Below are positions 50,228-58,675 of a stretch of 64,000 nt of DNA, one piece after another; positions within the stretch are counted from its first letter, which is position 1; each line of letters begins with the position of its first letter. The position numbers were made by a program, and so were the translations under genes. The stretch lies in contig NZ_QBUY01000024.1 in assembly GCF_003121405.1 (NCBI RefSeq), forward strand, positions 29,161 to 93,160, given 5' to 3'. The notes beneath the pieces were generated by a model. The model ran no database searches and was not told the origin of the DNA. It saw only the letters and a list, made by a program, of their open reading frames with translations. The stretch is from Paraburkholderia sp. C35. GTDB lineage: Bacteria; Pseudomonadota; Gammaproteobacteria; Burkholderiales; Burkholderiaceae.

Positions 50228-51538
50228 ATGACGAACATGAGCGACGTTTCGGAAGTCATCGACGCGGCATCGCACGCCGACACCAACGAACTCGTAACGA
50301 CCGCGCTCGCGCGTGTCACCGAGCCCGCCGAACTCAAGATCACGCAACACCTCGACGTCCCGGCCACGGCCGCAGGCGGCGAAATCATCGAGGCTATCAA
50401 GCCGCTGCAATTCCCGGTTCGCGATGTTCATATCGCCGCGCTGCACTCGTTTCTTGACGGCATTCAGTTCGCCGTTGCAACGCCTGATGGCATGAAAGAG
50501 GCTAAAGGCGCGTATAGCAACCTCACCAAGCTGAAAAAGCTGGTGGAGGAAACCTACACGACGTGGAACACGCCGATTCGTGACCTGCAGGAGGATGCAC
50601 GCAACAAGCGCGATTACGTCATCGCGGAAGTGGACGCGATGCGCGCACCGATCAAAGAGCAGATTGACGCTCAGACGGCTATCGAAACGGCAGAACGCAA
50701 CAAAAAGGCGAAGGAAGAAAGCCAGCGCATCGAGGCGCACGTTGCGGCCGTCAAGGTGCTCACCGATATGCCAACGCAATATCTGTCCGCATCGTCGGAA
50801 ACCATCGAGCAGGTGATCGCCGAGATTTCCTCGATCGACTCTCTCTCGCGCCGCGACTGGCAGGAATACCTGCCCGCTGCAACGGATGCGATTCGCACCA
50901 ACATCGCGACGCTCAATCAACACCTCGAAAACGCCAAGGCGCGCGAGGAAGTGGCACGCATGCGCGCCGCACAGGATGAAGCCGACCGCGAAAACGAGCG
51001 CAAGGCAGCGCTGCGCGAGCGCATCCACAACATCGAGCTTGCGCCGACGACGGTTGCGGACGCAACGAGCGAAGCGATTCAGAAAAAGTTGAACCGGCTC
51101 GAACAGACCGACCCGTCCACGTTCGAGGAAATGGCAGCAGAAGCAACGGCCGCCATCGAGAACACGCGCAACGTCCTGCAAACGATGCTCGATGCCGCGT
51201 TGAAAAATGAATCGGCAGCACGCCAGGCAGCAGAGGACGCGGCCGAACTCGCCGCACTGCGCGCGGAAAAGGCGCAACGCGAGCAGGCGGCAGCGACGGC
51301 CGCAGAGAACGCCGCACGCGAGCAGCGCGAGGCAACAGAGCGTAAAGAGCGCGAGGATCGCGAGGAAGCGGAGCGCATCGAGCGGGAAAAGCAGGAAGCC
51401 GCACGCGTCGCGCGCGAACGCGCCGAGGCCGTGGCGGAAACGCTGCTCGCGCTGCTGATCGAAGCACGCGCGCATGTTCCGGCCGGTGACCTCGCCGACC
51501 GCATCGACACCGCCGTTGCATCCGCACAAGGGGAGTAA
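50228..51538 (+). CDS. Coiled-coil protein of the recombination operon (DUF1351-like?)
   Basis: 436 residues, almost entirely helical: about 90-190 (EAKGAYSNLTKLKKLVEETY, IKEQIDAQTAIETAERNKK) resembles the DUF1351 type protein that precedes annealing proteins in many phages, followed by a 200-residue charged coiled coil (about 230-410). Possibly a cofactor of the ERF/YqaJ pair; function unknown. Confidence 0.65.
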   Translation: MTNMSDVSEVIDAASHADTNELVTTALARVTEPAELKITQHLDVPATAAGGEIIEAIKPLQFPVRDVHIAALHSFLDGIQFAVATPDGMKEAKGAYSNLTKLKKLVEETYTTWNTPIRDLQEDARNKRDYVIAEVDAMRAPIKEQIDAQTAIETAERNKKAKEESQRIEAHVAAVKVLTDMPTQYLSASSETIEQVIAEISSIDSLSRRDWQEYLPAATDAIRTNIATLNQHLENAKAREEVARMRAAQDEADRENERKAALRERIHNIELAPTTVADATSEAIQKKLNRLEQTDPSTFEEMAAEATAAIENTRNVLQTMLDAALKNESAARQAAEDAAELAALRAEKAQREQAAATAAENAAREQREATERKEREDREEAERIEREKQEAARVARERAEAVAETLLALLIEARAHVPAGDLADRIDTAVASAQGE

Positions 51539-51543
51539 GCACC

Positions 51544-52347
51544 ATGAATGCACCACTCGAACTGACGCAAGAGCGCGCTTTCCCGGCTCTCGATTTCAAC
51601 CTTATCCCCGCGACGCCGGGCGGCCACATGGGCGATTTTTTCGCAGCCCTCGCGGCGGCGCAGGGCGCGTTCGAACAGATCCAGAAAAACAAGGATGCGC
51701 GCATCAAGCCGAAAGACGCGACGAAGCAGGCCTACACATTCAAGTACGCCGACCTCGCCGAAATTCTCGACAAGACCAAGGCCGGGCGCACGTCCAACAA
51801 TCTCGCGCTCACGCAACTGGTGACCAACAAGTCGAGCGATCAGGGCGGTGTGATGATCCGCACGATTCTCGGACACAGCAGCGGCGCGCGCATGGAGTCG
51901 GTGCTCGACGTCCCACGCGGGCGCGAGGGCGAGGTGAAGGATTTTGGCGCGTACATCACTTATCTGCGCCGCTACATCGTCGGGCCGATGTTGGGCGTGT
52001 CCGCTGATGATGACCTTGATGACAACGGCGACGGCATGCCGGGCGACGAAGAACCGACCATGCGCGGCTACATTCCACCGTCGGTCGGCAACCCCGCGCC
52101 CTCGAACCCGGCCGAGTCTCCCATTCTGCGCGACGCCAAAAGCGTGAAGGAACTCACGACGGCGTTCAACAAGTTCTCGTCGGAAAACAAGGACCGTTAC
52201 CGCGCGCACTATGAACGCCTGCTTGAAGCACTGGACACGCCGATGAACAACAATCCCACCGCGACCGGCAAGAGCGCTACGAACGGCAAGCCCGCAGCAA
52301 CGGCAGCGGCACCGGCGCAGCAAGTCCCGAAAAAGGATGACCTGTGA
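51544..52347 (+). CDS. ERF-family single-strand annealing protein
   Basis: 267 residues. Residues about 30-160: FFAALAAAQGAFEQIQKNKDARIK, YTFKYADLAEILDKTKAG, then DFGAYITYLRRYIVGPMLGVSADDDLDD, which are ERF hallmarks. C-terminal part is a flexible, Asn/Ala-rich region. ERF proteins anneal complementary ssDNA in recombination and circularisation of phage DNA. ATGA-coupled to the exonuclease. Confidence 0.85.
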   Translation: MNAPLELTQERAFPALDFNLIPATPGGHMGDFFAALAAAQGAFEQIQKNKDARIKPKDATKQAYTFKYADLAEILDKTKAGRTSNNLALTQLVTNKSSDQGGVMIRTILGHSSGARMESVLDVPRGREGEVKDFGAYITYLRRYIVGPMLGVSADDDLDDNGDGMPGDEEPTMRGYIPPSVGNPAPSNPAESPILRDAKSVKELTTAFNKFSSENKDRYRAHYERLLEALDTPMNNNPTATGKSATNGKPAATAAAPAQQVPKKDDL

Positions 52348-53051
52348 TCGAACTCGCCTGCGATCAGGGCACGCCCGAATGGCACGCGTCGCGTGCTGGC
52401 GTCATCACCGCCAGCATGTTTTCGACCGCCCGCAAATTCAAGGCGAGTGGCGAAAGCAGCGAGACGGCTAAGAACTACGCTTTCCGTCTCGCCATCGAGC
52501 GTATCAGCGGTGTGCCGCTCGATGAGGGTCACGAGACATGGCAAATGAAGCGCGGCCAACGTCTCGAACCTGAGGCGCGCGACCATCACATGCAGGACAT
52601 TGGCCGCCGCGTGCGGCAGGTGGGCCTCGTGCTCACCGATGACCGCAAGTTTGGCGCGAGCGCGGACGGAGCCATCGACAACGACCCTGAGGGCGACGGC
52701 GGCAGCGAATACAAGTGCCTCGTGAGCCCGCTTGAACTGCGCAGGATCTATCTGGACTACGACTACGGCAAGTTCGAGGATCAGGTGATGGGCGGCTTGT
52801 GGATCACGAACAAACGCTGGTGGGATTTTTGTGTCTACTGCCCCGCCATGCGCGCGGTCAACGGCCATTTCGTGCGCTGGCGCGTGCGCCGCGATGAGAA
52901 CTACATCGACACGATGGTGCGCGACCTGCTCGCGTTCGACAACCTCGTTGAGGAATACCGCCTCAAGCTGGTTCAACGCTTCCAGGGTGATCCGGCCGCA
53001 CTCGCCGAGGCCGCCGCCCTGCTCGACCCGCTCGCGTCCGGCGCATACTGA
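52344..53051 (+). CDS. YqaJ-type exonuclease
   Basis: 235 residues. QGTPEWHASRAGVITASMF (residues 8-26) is the YqaJ start; Glu75, Asp108 (GASADGA), Glu122 and Lys124 (EYK) form the catalytic D-ExK site. It would resect DNA ends for the ERF annealing protein encoded upstream. Confidence 0.88.
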   Translation: MIELACDQGTPEWHASRAGVITASMFSTARKFKASGESSETAKNYAFRLAIERISGVPLDEGHETWQMKRGQRLEPEARDHHMQDIGRRVRQVGLVLTDDRKFGASADGAIDNDPEGDGGSEYKCLVSPLELRRIYLDYDYGKFEDQVMGGLWITNKRWWDFCVYCPAMRAVNGHFVRWRVRRDENYIDTMVRDLLAFDNLVEEYRLKLVQRFQGDPAALAEAAALLDPLASGAY

Positions 53052-53086
53052 TTTTCTCTGATGTTGCAGTTATAGCCTAATCACTC

Positions 53087-53129
53087 ATACCAGTTGGTAT
53101 CAGTGACATGTGACCCGGTAACGGGTCAC
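53087..53129. promoter_or_regulatory. Palindromes before the RdgC fusion gene
   Basis: ATACCAGTTGGTAT (53087-53100), one of four copies of the 16-bp palindrome, followed by GTGACCCG-GTAA-CGGGTCAC (53110-53129), a different 8-bp inverted repeat. CACGTTATG at 53152-53160 also matches the element at 55918. Likely operators of the RdgC gene. Confidence 0.6.
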
Positions 53130-53157
53130 GCAACCTTAAATAAACTGGACACACGTT

Positions 53158-54336
53158 ATGTGGTTTCGCAATCTCACCCTGTACTCGTTTTCGGACATGC
53201 CCGGCATAGACGGCCTCAACGAAGCGCTCGCGCGCCAGCGCTACGCGCCGTGCACGGACGTGCAGCACGAATCGTCGGGCTTCGTCGCCCCGCGTGGCGA
53301 GGATGCCTCGCTTGTGTTCGCCGTCGATAAGCACCTGATGATCGCGCTGTGCGTCGAGAAAAAGGTGCTGCCCGCGCCCGTCGTGCGCGATGAGCTTGCC
53401 AAGCGCCTCGCCGAGGTCGAGAAAAATCAGGGCTTCAAACCCGGCCGCAAACAGAAAGCCGAGATCCGCGAGGACGTCACGGACGCCCTGCTCTCGCAGG
53501 CGTTCTCAGTGCGCCGCACGGTGCGCGCGTGGATCGACATGGATGCCAGGCTGATCGCTCTCGATACGGCCTCGCAAACGGCCGCTGATCGCTTTGTGAC
53601 GCACCTGATCCGCGCGTTCGAAAGCGACATTGGCCTGCGCAAGCTGCAAACCGTGAAATCGGCCGTGGTGGCGATGACGGCATGGGTCGCCGACGAACCG
53701 CCGTTCGCCTTCACCATTGACGATGACACGACGTTTGCGGGCAACAACGGCGGCGCAGTGACCTACTCGAAAGTCAGCATCGAGCAAGAGGACGTCACGC
53801 GGCAAATCGAATCGGGCAAGTACGTCACGCGCCTCGCGCTCACGCACGCCGAACGCCTCTCGTTCGTGTTTTCGTCGGGTTTCGTGCTGCGCCGCATCGC
53901 GCCGCTCGACGTGCTCAAAGAGCCGGGCGGCAAGGATGAGCCGTCGGCCGCCGCCGATTTCCTGCTGCTGGCCGCTACCCTCGCATCCCTCGTGCGTGCG
54001 CTCATCGACTCGCTCGACGGCATCGCCACGGCCGCCGACCTGGCCGACGAACCGGACACCGGCGAGGCCGACACCGCTGACGTCGATGCAACGGGCGAGC
54101 CCGCGCAGGACGGCGTCGAGCCGCCGCCCGCCTACGTCTATGACGACTCGCTGTGCGAACAGGCGAAAACCATCGTGATCGGCCATCGTCGCGCGTCAAT
54201 CTCGCTCGTGCAGCGGCACCTGCGCATCGGCTATAACCGGGCCGCCGCGATTCTGGAGGAACTGGAAAAGGCAGGCATCGTCAGCCCGATGACGACGGGC
54301 AGCGAGCGCCGCGTGCTCGTGAGCGGGGTGAAGTGA
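53158..54336 (+). CDS. RdgC fused to an FtsK-gamma domain
   Basis: 392 residues. About 1-290 is RdgC (MWFRNLTLYSF, SGFVAPRG, VLPAPVVRDELAKRL, GRKQKAEIREDVTDALLSQAFSVRR), a ring-shaped DNA-binding protein that restrains RecA. After a disordered acidic linker, the last about 65 residues (HRRASISLVQRHLRIGYNRAAAILEELEKAGIVSP) are the winged-helix gamma domain of FtsK, which in the translocase reads KOPS/activates XerD. A covalent union of the two is unusual. ATGA-coupled to the ParB-like gene. Confidence 0.85.
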   Translation: MWFRNLTLYSFSDMPGIDGLNEALARQRYAPCTDVQHESSGFVAPRGEDASLVFAVDKHLMIALCVEKKVLPAPVVRDELAKRLAEVEKNQGFKPGRKQKAEIREDVTDALLSQAFSVRRTVRAWIDMDARLIALDTASQTAADRFVTHLIRAFESDIGLRKLQTVKSAVVAMTAWVADEPPFAFTIDDDTTFAGNNGGAVTYSKVSIEQEDVTRQIESGKYVTRLALTHAERLSFVFSSGFVLRRIAPLDVLKEPGGKDEPSAAADFLLLAATLASLVRALIDSLDGIATAADLADEPDTGEADTADVDATGEPAQDGVEPPPAYVYDDSLCEQAKTIVIGHRRASISLVQRHLRIGYNRAAAILEELEKAGIVSPMTTGSERRVLVSGVK

Positions 54337-55223
54337 TGACGAACCTTGTCAGCCTGAAAAAGATCGCCGAGAGCAAGGATCAGACGGCCATCGGCATCAA
54401 GAAAGTGACGGATTACATGCTGGACCCGCGCGCGATCAGCATCAAGCCGGGTTTCAACGCACGCGACATGGGCAACATGAGCCCGCGCACGCGCCAGCAC
54501 GTCGATAACATCAAGGCGGCCATCCGCGCCAATGAGGTTATGCCGCCGCTTGACGTGCGCGTTGAGGGCGACAAGATCTACGTGGTGGAGGGTCACTGCC
54601 GCCTCGTGGCGAATCACGAACTGATCGCGGAAGGCATGGAAATCATGCTCGTGCATGTGCGCCAGTTCAACGGCAACGACGAAGACGCGGATTTTCACGT
54701 CCTCAACAGCGCGAATCAGTTGCACCTCACGCGGCTCGAACAGGGCAGAAAGTACAAGGGGCGCGTCAGCCTTGGATGGACGGTCGCACAGATTGCCGAG
54801 CGAGCGCGTGTTTCGCCCAGTTACGTCGAGCAAAATCTCATGCTGGCGAACGCCGATTCCGACGTGCAGCGCATGCTCGAACACGACGTTGTATCGGCGA
54901 AAGTAGCGATTGCCGCCATCCGCAAACACGGCGCAAAAGCCGGTGCTTACCTGCAAAGCATTGTCGATGGCACCAACGGCAAGGTCACGCCGAGCAAGGC
55001 GGCGGCCCCTACATTCACGCCGAAACTGGGCGCACGCGCGGCCGATTCGATTGCCGGTTTGTTCAGCAATTTTAAGCCTAGCAGCCTGCCCCTTCTGCGC
55101 ACAGCACACCCTGATGAGGTGATTGCTGTTCGCGCGGCAGACCTGCAAGCGCTGCTCGCGATCCATGATGCGCACCTCGAAAAGGCCTCGCGCAAGAGCG
55201 AAAAGCAAAAGGAGGCAGCGTAA
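54333..55223 (+). CDS. ParB-like protein
   Basis: 296 residues. DVRVEGDKIYVVEGHCRLVANHELIAEG (about 70-100) is the ParB/Srx-type nuclease-fold motif (here G-x-x-R-like HCR), and WTVAQIAERARVSPSYVEQNLMLAN (about 150-175) is the HTH that follows it in ParB/KorB. It might bind the GATACCAGTTGGTATC palindromes or act in recombination. The ParA gene lies 1.3 kb downstream. Confidence 0.8.
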   Translation: MMTNLVSLKKIAESKDQTAIGIKKVTDYMLDPRAISIKPGFNARDMGNMSPRTRQHVDNIKAAIRANEVMPPLDVRVEGDKIYVVEGHCRLVANHELIAEGMEIMLVHVRQFNGNDEDADFHVLNSANQLHLTRLEQGRKYKGRVSLGWTVAQIAERARVSPSYVEQNLMLANADSDVQRMLEHDVVSAKVAIAAIRKHGAKAGAYLQSIVDGTNGKVTPSKAAAPTFTPKLGARAADSIAGLFSNFKPSSLPLLRTAHPDEVIAVRAADLQALLAIHDAHLEKASRKSEKQKEAA

Positions 55224-55652
55224 ATGCCCGTCGTGACTACCGACGGAATCGAAGTGTCCGTCGAGCAGCGCGACGCATGGCAATGCCCGTCACATGGCGC
55301 GGGCACGCCTTTGCGGCTGTTCGGTACGACACTGCATTGCGTGTTATGCGGCGAGCAATGCGAAGTCCGGCCGTCGGTTATCGCCGCCAAACGCCACAAC
55401 ATGCGAGCCCATATCGTGCCGAAAAATGGATGCCACAACCGCCTGGAAGGGCGGCCTTTCTATCTCGCGCAGGATGGATATAGCACCTTCCTGCAGCCCG
55501 ACGGCAGCTATATCCGCTCGCCGAATTGGGTAAAGGTTCAGGACAATGTCATGTCGAAAGACTGCCGCCACAGCCTACTTTCTGACGATCCGGGTTGCGC
55601 CGGATGCCACCACAACCAATGGGGCAAAACCCCAACTGGGGACACAAAATGA
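55224..55652 (+). CDS. Cys/His-rich hypothetical protein
   Basis: 142 residues with WQCPSHG, HCVLCGEQC and CRHS...CAGCHH, suggesting two zinc sites. Directly after the ParB-like gene; function unknown. Confidence 0.65.
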   Translation: MPVVTTDGIEVSVEQRDAWQCPSHGAGTPLRLFGTTLHCVLCGEQCEVRPSVIAAKRHNMRAHIVPKNGCHNRLEGRPFYLAQDGYSTFLQPDGSYIRSPNWVKVQDNVMSKDCRHSLLSDDPGCAGCHHNQWGKTPTGDTK

Positions 55653-55852
55653 AGCGCATTATTCAAGCACTTCCCACATGCCTGATCGCGGTCGCTGGCG
55701 CGTTCGCGCTGCTCGTGTTGCAGGCCCGGCTCGACCCGCCGCCGCCCGCTGATCCGTGCAAAACGTCCGCCCTACCCCACCAATCCAACGGGCTTCTGAC
55801 GGCCTCACATCACTTCTCATGCGGGCCTGCCCGGCCTGAAATGAAGGCCTGA
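55649..55852 (+). CDS. Small signal-anchored protein, 67 aa
   Basis: ATGA start at 55649. N-terminal hydrophobic segment (ALPTCLIAVAGAFALLVLQA) and a short Pro/Cys-containing outer part. May be a host-envelope-directed protein. Confidence 0.6.
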   Translation: MKRIIQALPTCLIAVAGAFALLVLQARLDPPPPADPCKTSALPHQSNGLLTASHHFSCGPARPEMKA

Positions 55853-56438
55853 TGCCCCTTCCTGTATTGCCTCACCTGTACGCATAACGTGGGACTGATA
55901 CCAGTTGGTATCAAACACACGTTATGCCCTGCCTCAACACCTCGCCTGATCGAACGCGGCGCGCGTCACTGATACCAGTTGGTATTAGACACACCAGACC
56001 TTTTTCTATTTGTCCCCGTCTAGGGTGCTCTTACCTGTTTATTTTTTATTGCCTCGCATTTGGTCCAAGCCGCTTCAATGTGTTTTTGTTTGTTTTGAAC
56101 AAACTCAAGCACTATTGAACGGGCCAAACCATGTCTAAACCTATCAAATAGGTTCTTTTTGCTCATTGTTTGTTGAGTTGCGCTTGTATTGGACCCGATC
56201 CAGACCGTAAAGAGCAGGCAACACCCGAAAAGAACAGAAAAAAGGAAATCCGTTGCTTTTGGCCGTAATCCTGTGTCGTGTTGCGGGTTCGCGTAGGGTT
56301 TAGACAGAGAAAGTCAGAAAACGTCTGAAACCCCTTGCGGTGCGGGCGTGATACCAGTTGGTATCAATCACACTCGCATCAACCATATGTGTCATGTTCC
56401 CGTCGCCTCACAAACCATATAGGGCGGGGCTATCCGGC
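55853..56438. promoter_or_regulatory. Candidate centromere/operator region
   Basis: No gene. Three copies of TGATACCAGTTGGTATCA at 55896-55913, 55970-55987 (last bases TTA) and 56349-56366. The first lies in an outer 10-bp inverted repeat GCATAACGTG/CACGTTATGC (55882-55891/55918-55927). Also an AT-rich stretch (about 56030-56240). Upstream of parA, this layout fits a partition site with iterated ParB- or RHH-binding palindromes. Confidence 0.6.
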
Positions 56439-56467
56439 TTGTAGTGACATAGATAAATCAATACACT
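56439..56467 (+). promoter_or_regulatory. parA promoter
   Basis: -35 TTGTAG (56439-56444), 17-nt spacer, -10 TACACT (56462-56467), 33 nt before the ATG of parA. Confidence 0.55.
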
Positions 56468-56499
56468 GCGCGACATACCAAACCAATAGAGGTCGCGTC

Positions 56500-57159
56500 A
56501 TGTCGATTACCGTCGTAGCTCACCCGAAAGGAGGCGTGAGCAAAACAACCACCGCCGTCAACCTCGCTGTCATGGCCATGTCGGCCGGGCGCGACGTCCT
56601 GCTGGTGGATAGCGACACCGGGCAATCGGCACGCCGGTTTGCCAGCAAGCGCGCGAAAGCGCCCGGTTTGCCCTTTGTCGAGTGCGTGCCGCTGTTCGAC
56701 AACGATGGCGACTACCACCGCCAGCTATCCGCGCTGGCCGCACGCCATGATGAGGTCATTGTGGACGTGGGCGGCGAAGGGCAGGGCGCGCGGGAAATCC
56801 GCCTCGCGCTGACCGTCGCGCATCGCGTGCTGACGCCGTGCCGCCCGTCGCCCGCCGACATTGAGCGACTCGACATGATGCACGGCATGGTCGAACTGGC
56901 CCGCGACCTGAATCCCGGCCTCGATGCAATGCTGTTCCCGGTTCAGGCATCGACCAACGCCAAAGCGACCGACGTGGACACGTTCTACGAAAAAGCCGTC
57001 AAGTTCCCGCAATTCCGCCTGCTCGATTCCGTCGTGTGCATGCGCGACGCCTACAAGCCGTGGGCCGACACCGGCGAGGCGGTATTCGAACAGGCCAAGC
57101 TGGACAAAAAAGCGATGGCCGAAATGACCAAACTGTACAAAGAGGTTTTCAATGGCTGA
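56500..57159 (+). CDS. parA: ParA-type partition ATPase
   Basis: 219 residues from ATG 56500; an in-frame upstream region reads through the palindromes and is not used. Deviant Walker A KGGVSKTT (10-17), Walker A' VLLVDSD (33-39), Walker B EVIVDVGG (85-92). Short form without HTH, the type Ib ParA/ParF kind that works with small RHH adaptors. It segregates the plasmid copies. Confidence 0.9.
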   Translation: MSITVVAHPKGGVSKTTTAVNLAVMAMSAGRDVLLVDSDTGQSARRFASKRAKAPGLPFVECVPLFDNDGDYHRQLSALAARHDEVIVDVGGEGQGAREIRLALTVAHRVLTPCRPSPADIERLDMMHGMVELARDLNPGLDAMLFPVQASTNAKATDVDTFYEKAVKFPQFRLLDSVVCMRDAYKPWADTGEAVFEQAKLDKKAMAEMTKLYKEVFNG

Positions 57160-57697
57160 ACTGTCCGAAAAGGAAAAGCGGCAGGCCGCCGCCCGCGAGG
57201 CCGCCCGCGAAAAGCGGATTCTGGAGTTTGCCGACGGGGCGAACGCCCGTCCGGCATCGGTCGCGCCCGTTATCGCGCCCGTACCGGCCGCCGCGCCCAT
57301 TCCTGAGCCCGCAGCCCCGGCGGACGCGGAAAAGGCCGCTGAGAGCCCCGCAGAGGCCGCCGCAGCGCCCGCCGAGCCTCAGGCCGTCGCCGACACCCCG
57401 CAGGCCGCTGGAGAGGCCGCCAGCGCGCCCGCCGCGCCCGCCGCCGATGCCGAGGCACCGGCCGCCGCGCCCAAGCCCGCCAGCAAGGGCAAAAAGGGCA
57501 AGGACGCCGGTTTGCCGTGGGCGGACGCTCATCCGCGCGTCAAGGTCAACTTTTCGACCCAGTTTAGTGAAGAACAGCACATGAAACTGACCTGGCTGAC
57601 TGAGAATATGACCGGCCGCCAGTCGATCCAGAAACTCGTGCATGAGGCCGTGGACGCGTTGCTCGACAAGCGGATCAAGGAGATTCTGAAATCATGA
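57152..57697 (+). CDS. RHH-type partition adaptor (ParB/ParG-like)
   Basis: 181 residues, overlapping parA by 8 nt. Long Ala/Pro-rich N-terminal part (about 30-115), then PWADAHPRVKVNFSTQFSEEQHMKLTWLTENM and two helices, a ribbon-helix-helix-like end. Position after a type Ib ParA marks it as the centromere-binding partner. Confidence 0.75.
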   Translation: MAELSEKEKRQAAAREAAREKRILEFADGANARPASVAPVIAPVPAAAPIPEPAAPADAEKAAESPAEAAAAPAEPQAVADTPQAAGEAASAPAAPAADAEAPAAAPKPASKGKKGKDAGLPWADAHPRVKVNFSTQFSEEQHMKLTWLTENMTGRQSIQKLVHEAVDALLDKRIKEILKS

Positions 57698-58092
57698 GAT
57701 ACGCCCTGAAACCCGGCTTTCAGTTCCGGCCTGAGGATCTAGTGCAGGTGCCCGATGGCGAGCCGATGCCCGCCGACCTCGCGCCGCTGCCTGAGCGCGT
57801 GCTGCCGTTCGAGGTCGCACCGGCCGCGCCGCGCGCGCGCCGCGCCGGTCCTGAGGCGTCTGCAGGGCAGGGCAGGCTCGATCTGCGCGCGAAGCCTCGC
57901 AGGCCGTGGGAGGACGCACATCCCAAGGTCACGAAGCCGTTCAACCTGCGCCCGACAGAAGAACTGCACGCAAAGCTGAAATGGCTCGCGGAGCACATGC
58001 CGAACACGTCGATGCAAAAAATCGCCATGCAGGGTATTGAGGAAATCGTTGATCGCCTGATCGCGGTCTATGACACGCCGGAACGCGACTAA
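57694..58092 (+). CDS. Second RHH-type adaptor, paralogue
   Basis: 132 residues; the end RPWEDAHPKVTKPFNLRPTEELHAKLKWLAEHMPNTSMQKIAMQGIEEI repeats the C-terminal plan of the previous gene (PWxDAHPxV, then 'KLxWLxE.M', then helix). A tandem duplication with a shorter, unrelated N-terminus. Confidence 0.7.
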   Translation: MRYALKPGFQFRPEDLVQVPDGEPMPADLAPLPERVLPFEVAPAAPRARRAGPEASAGQGRLDLRAKPRRPWEDAHPKVTKPFNLRPTEELHAKLKWLAEHMPNTSMQKIAMQGIEEIVDRLIAVYDTPERD

Positions 58093-58093
58093 G

Positions 58094-58150
58094 ATAGATA
58101 CGTCTATCGTCAAGCCCGACACTCGCAAGAGGTCGGGCTTTTTGTTTTTT
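58094..58150 (+). terminator. Repressor operator and terminator after partition genes
   Basis: ATAGATACGTCTAT operator (58094-58107), then AAGCCCGAC/GTCGGGCTT (58112-58120/58132-58140) with T run. Two further hairpins follow (GTCTCT/AGAGAC 58170-58184 and ACAACAAC/GTTGTTGT 58183-58202). They isolate the partition operon from the origin. Confidence 0.7.
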
Positions 58151-58250
58151 GGGGTTCGGTTTTAGGGAAGTCTCTGAAAGAGACAACAACAGGGGTTGTT
58201 GTTGTTTTTAAGTAAACAACATCTTTAAAACCTTTAGGCGGCTCAAAGCC

Positions 58251-58600
58251 TTATCCAGAAAGGGTTTGCGGGGAGATAGAGCATAGTTTGCGGGACGTCA
58301 GAGCATACTCTGCGGGACGTCCTTTGAGGGATAGAGCATAGTCTGCGGGATAGAGCATAGTTTGCGGGATGCTCGCGAAAACAGCCCCGTAAACGCGCGC
58401 AACACTATGATTTATAACGATATTTACGCACTTATGGGGTATAGGTGTATCTATATTGAGCATAGTTTGCGGGATAAAGAGCATAGTTTGCGGGATGCCC
58501 GGTGCACCGCGAGCCCATAGAGCATAGTTTGCGGGATGAGCGCGGGAGATAGAGCATAGTCTGCGGGATGAGTCGCATAGAGCATAGTTTGCGGGATAGC
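58251..58600. repeat. Iteron array (replication origin)
   Basis: Nine copies of an 18-bp iteron GAGCATAGTTTGCGGGAT: starts 58279, 58301, 58334, 58353, 58458, 58479, 58520, 58552, 58580, with variants in the T/C and last base. Between copies 4 and 5 is an AT-rich segment (about 58390-58455). TTATCCAGA (58251-58259) resembles a DnaA box. This is a plasmid-type, Rep-bound origin. Confidence 0.88.
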
Positions 58601-58675
58601 ACAAAGCATAGATACCACCTTGCCACTATGCTGTTAACCTACTACACTTCGCCCCATTGAATCGGGGAGAGGGGT

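Noticed and set aside
55924..56118. 64-residue + ORF between the ParB-like and parA regions
   Set aside because: It runs through the palindrome at 55970 and an AT-rich stretch and has no ribosome site.
58251..58626. Minus-strand ORFs of 117 and 64 residues over the iterons
   Set aside because: They consist of the repeated peptide IPQTMLY produced by the iteron sequence, so they are not genes.
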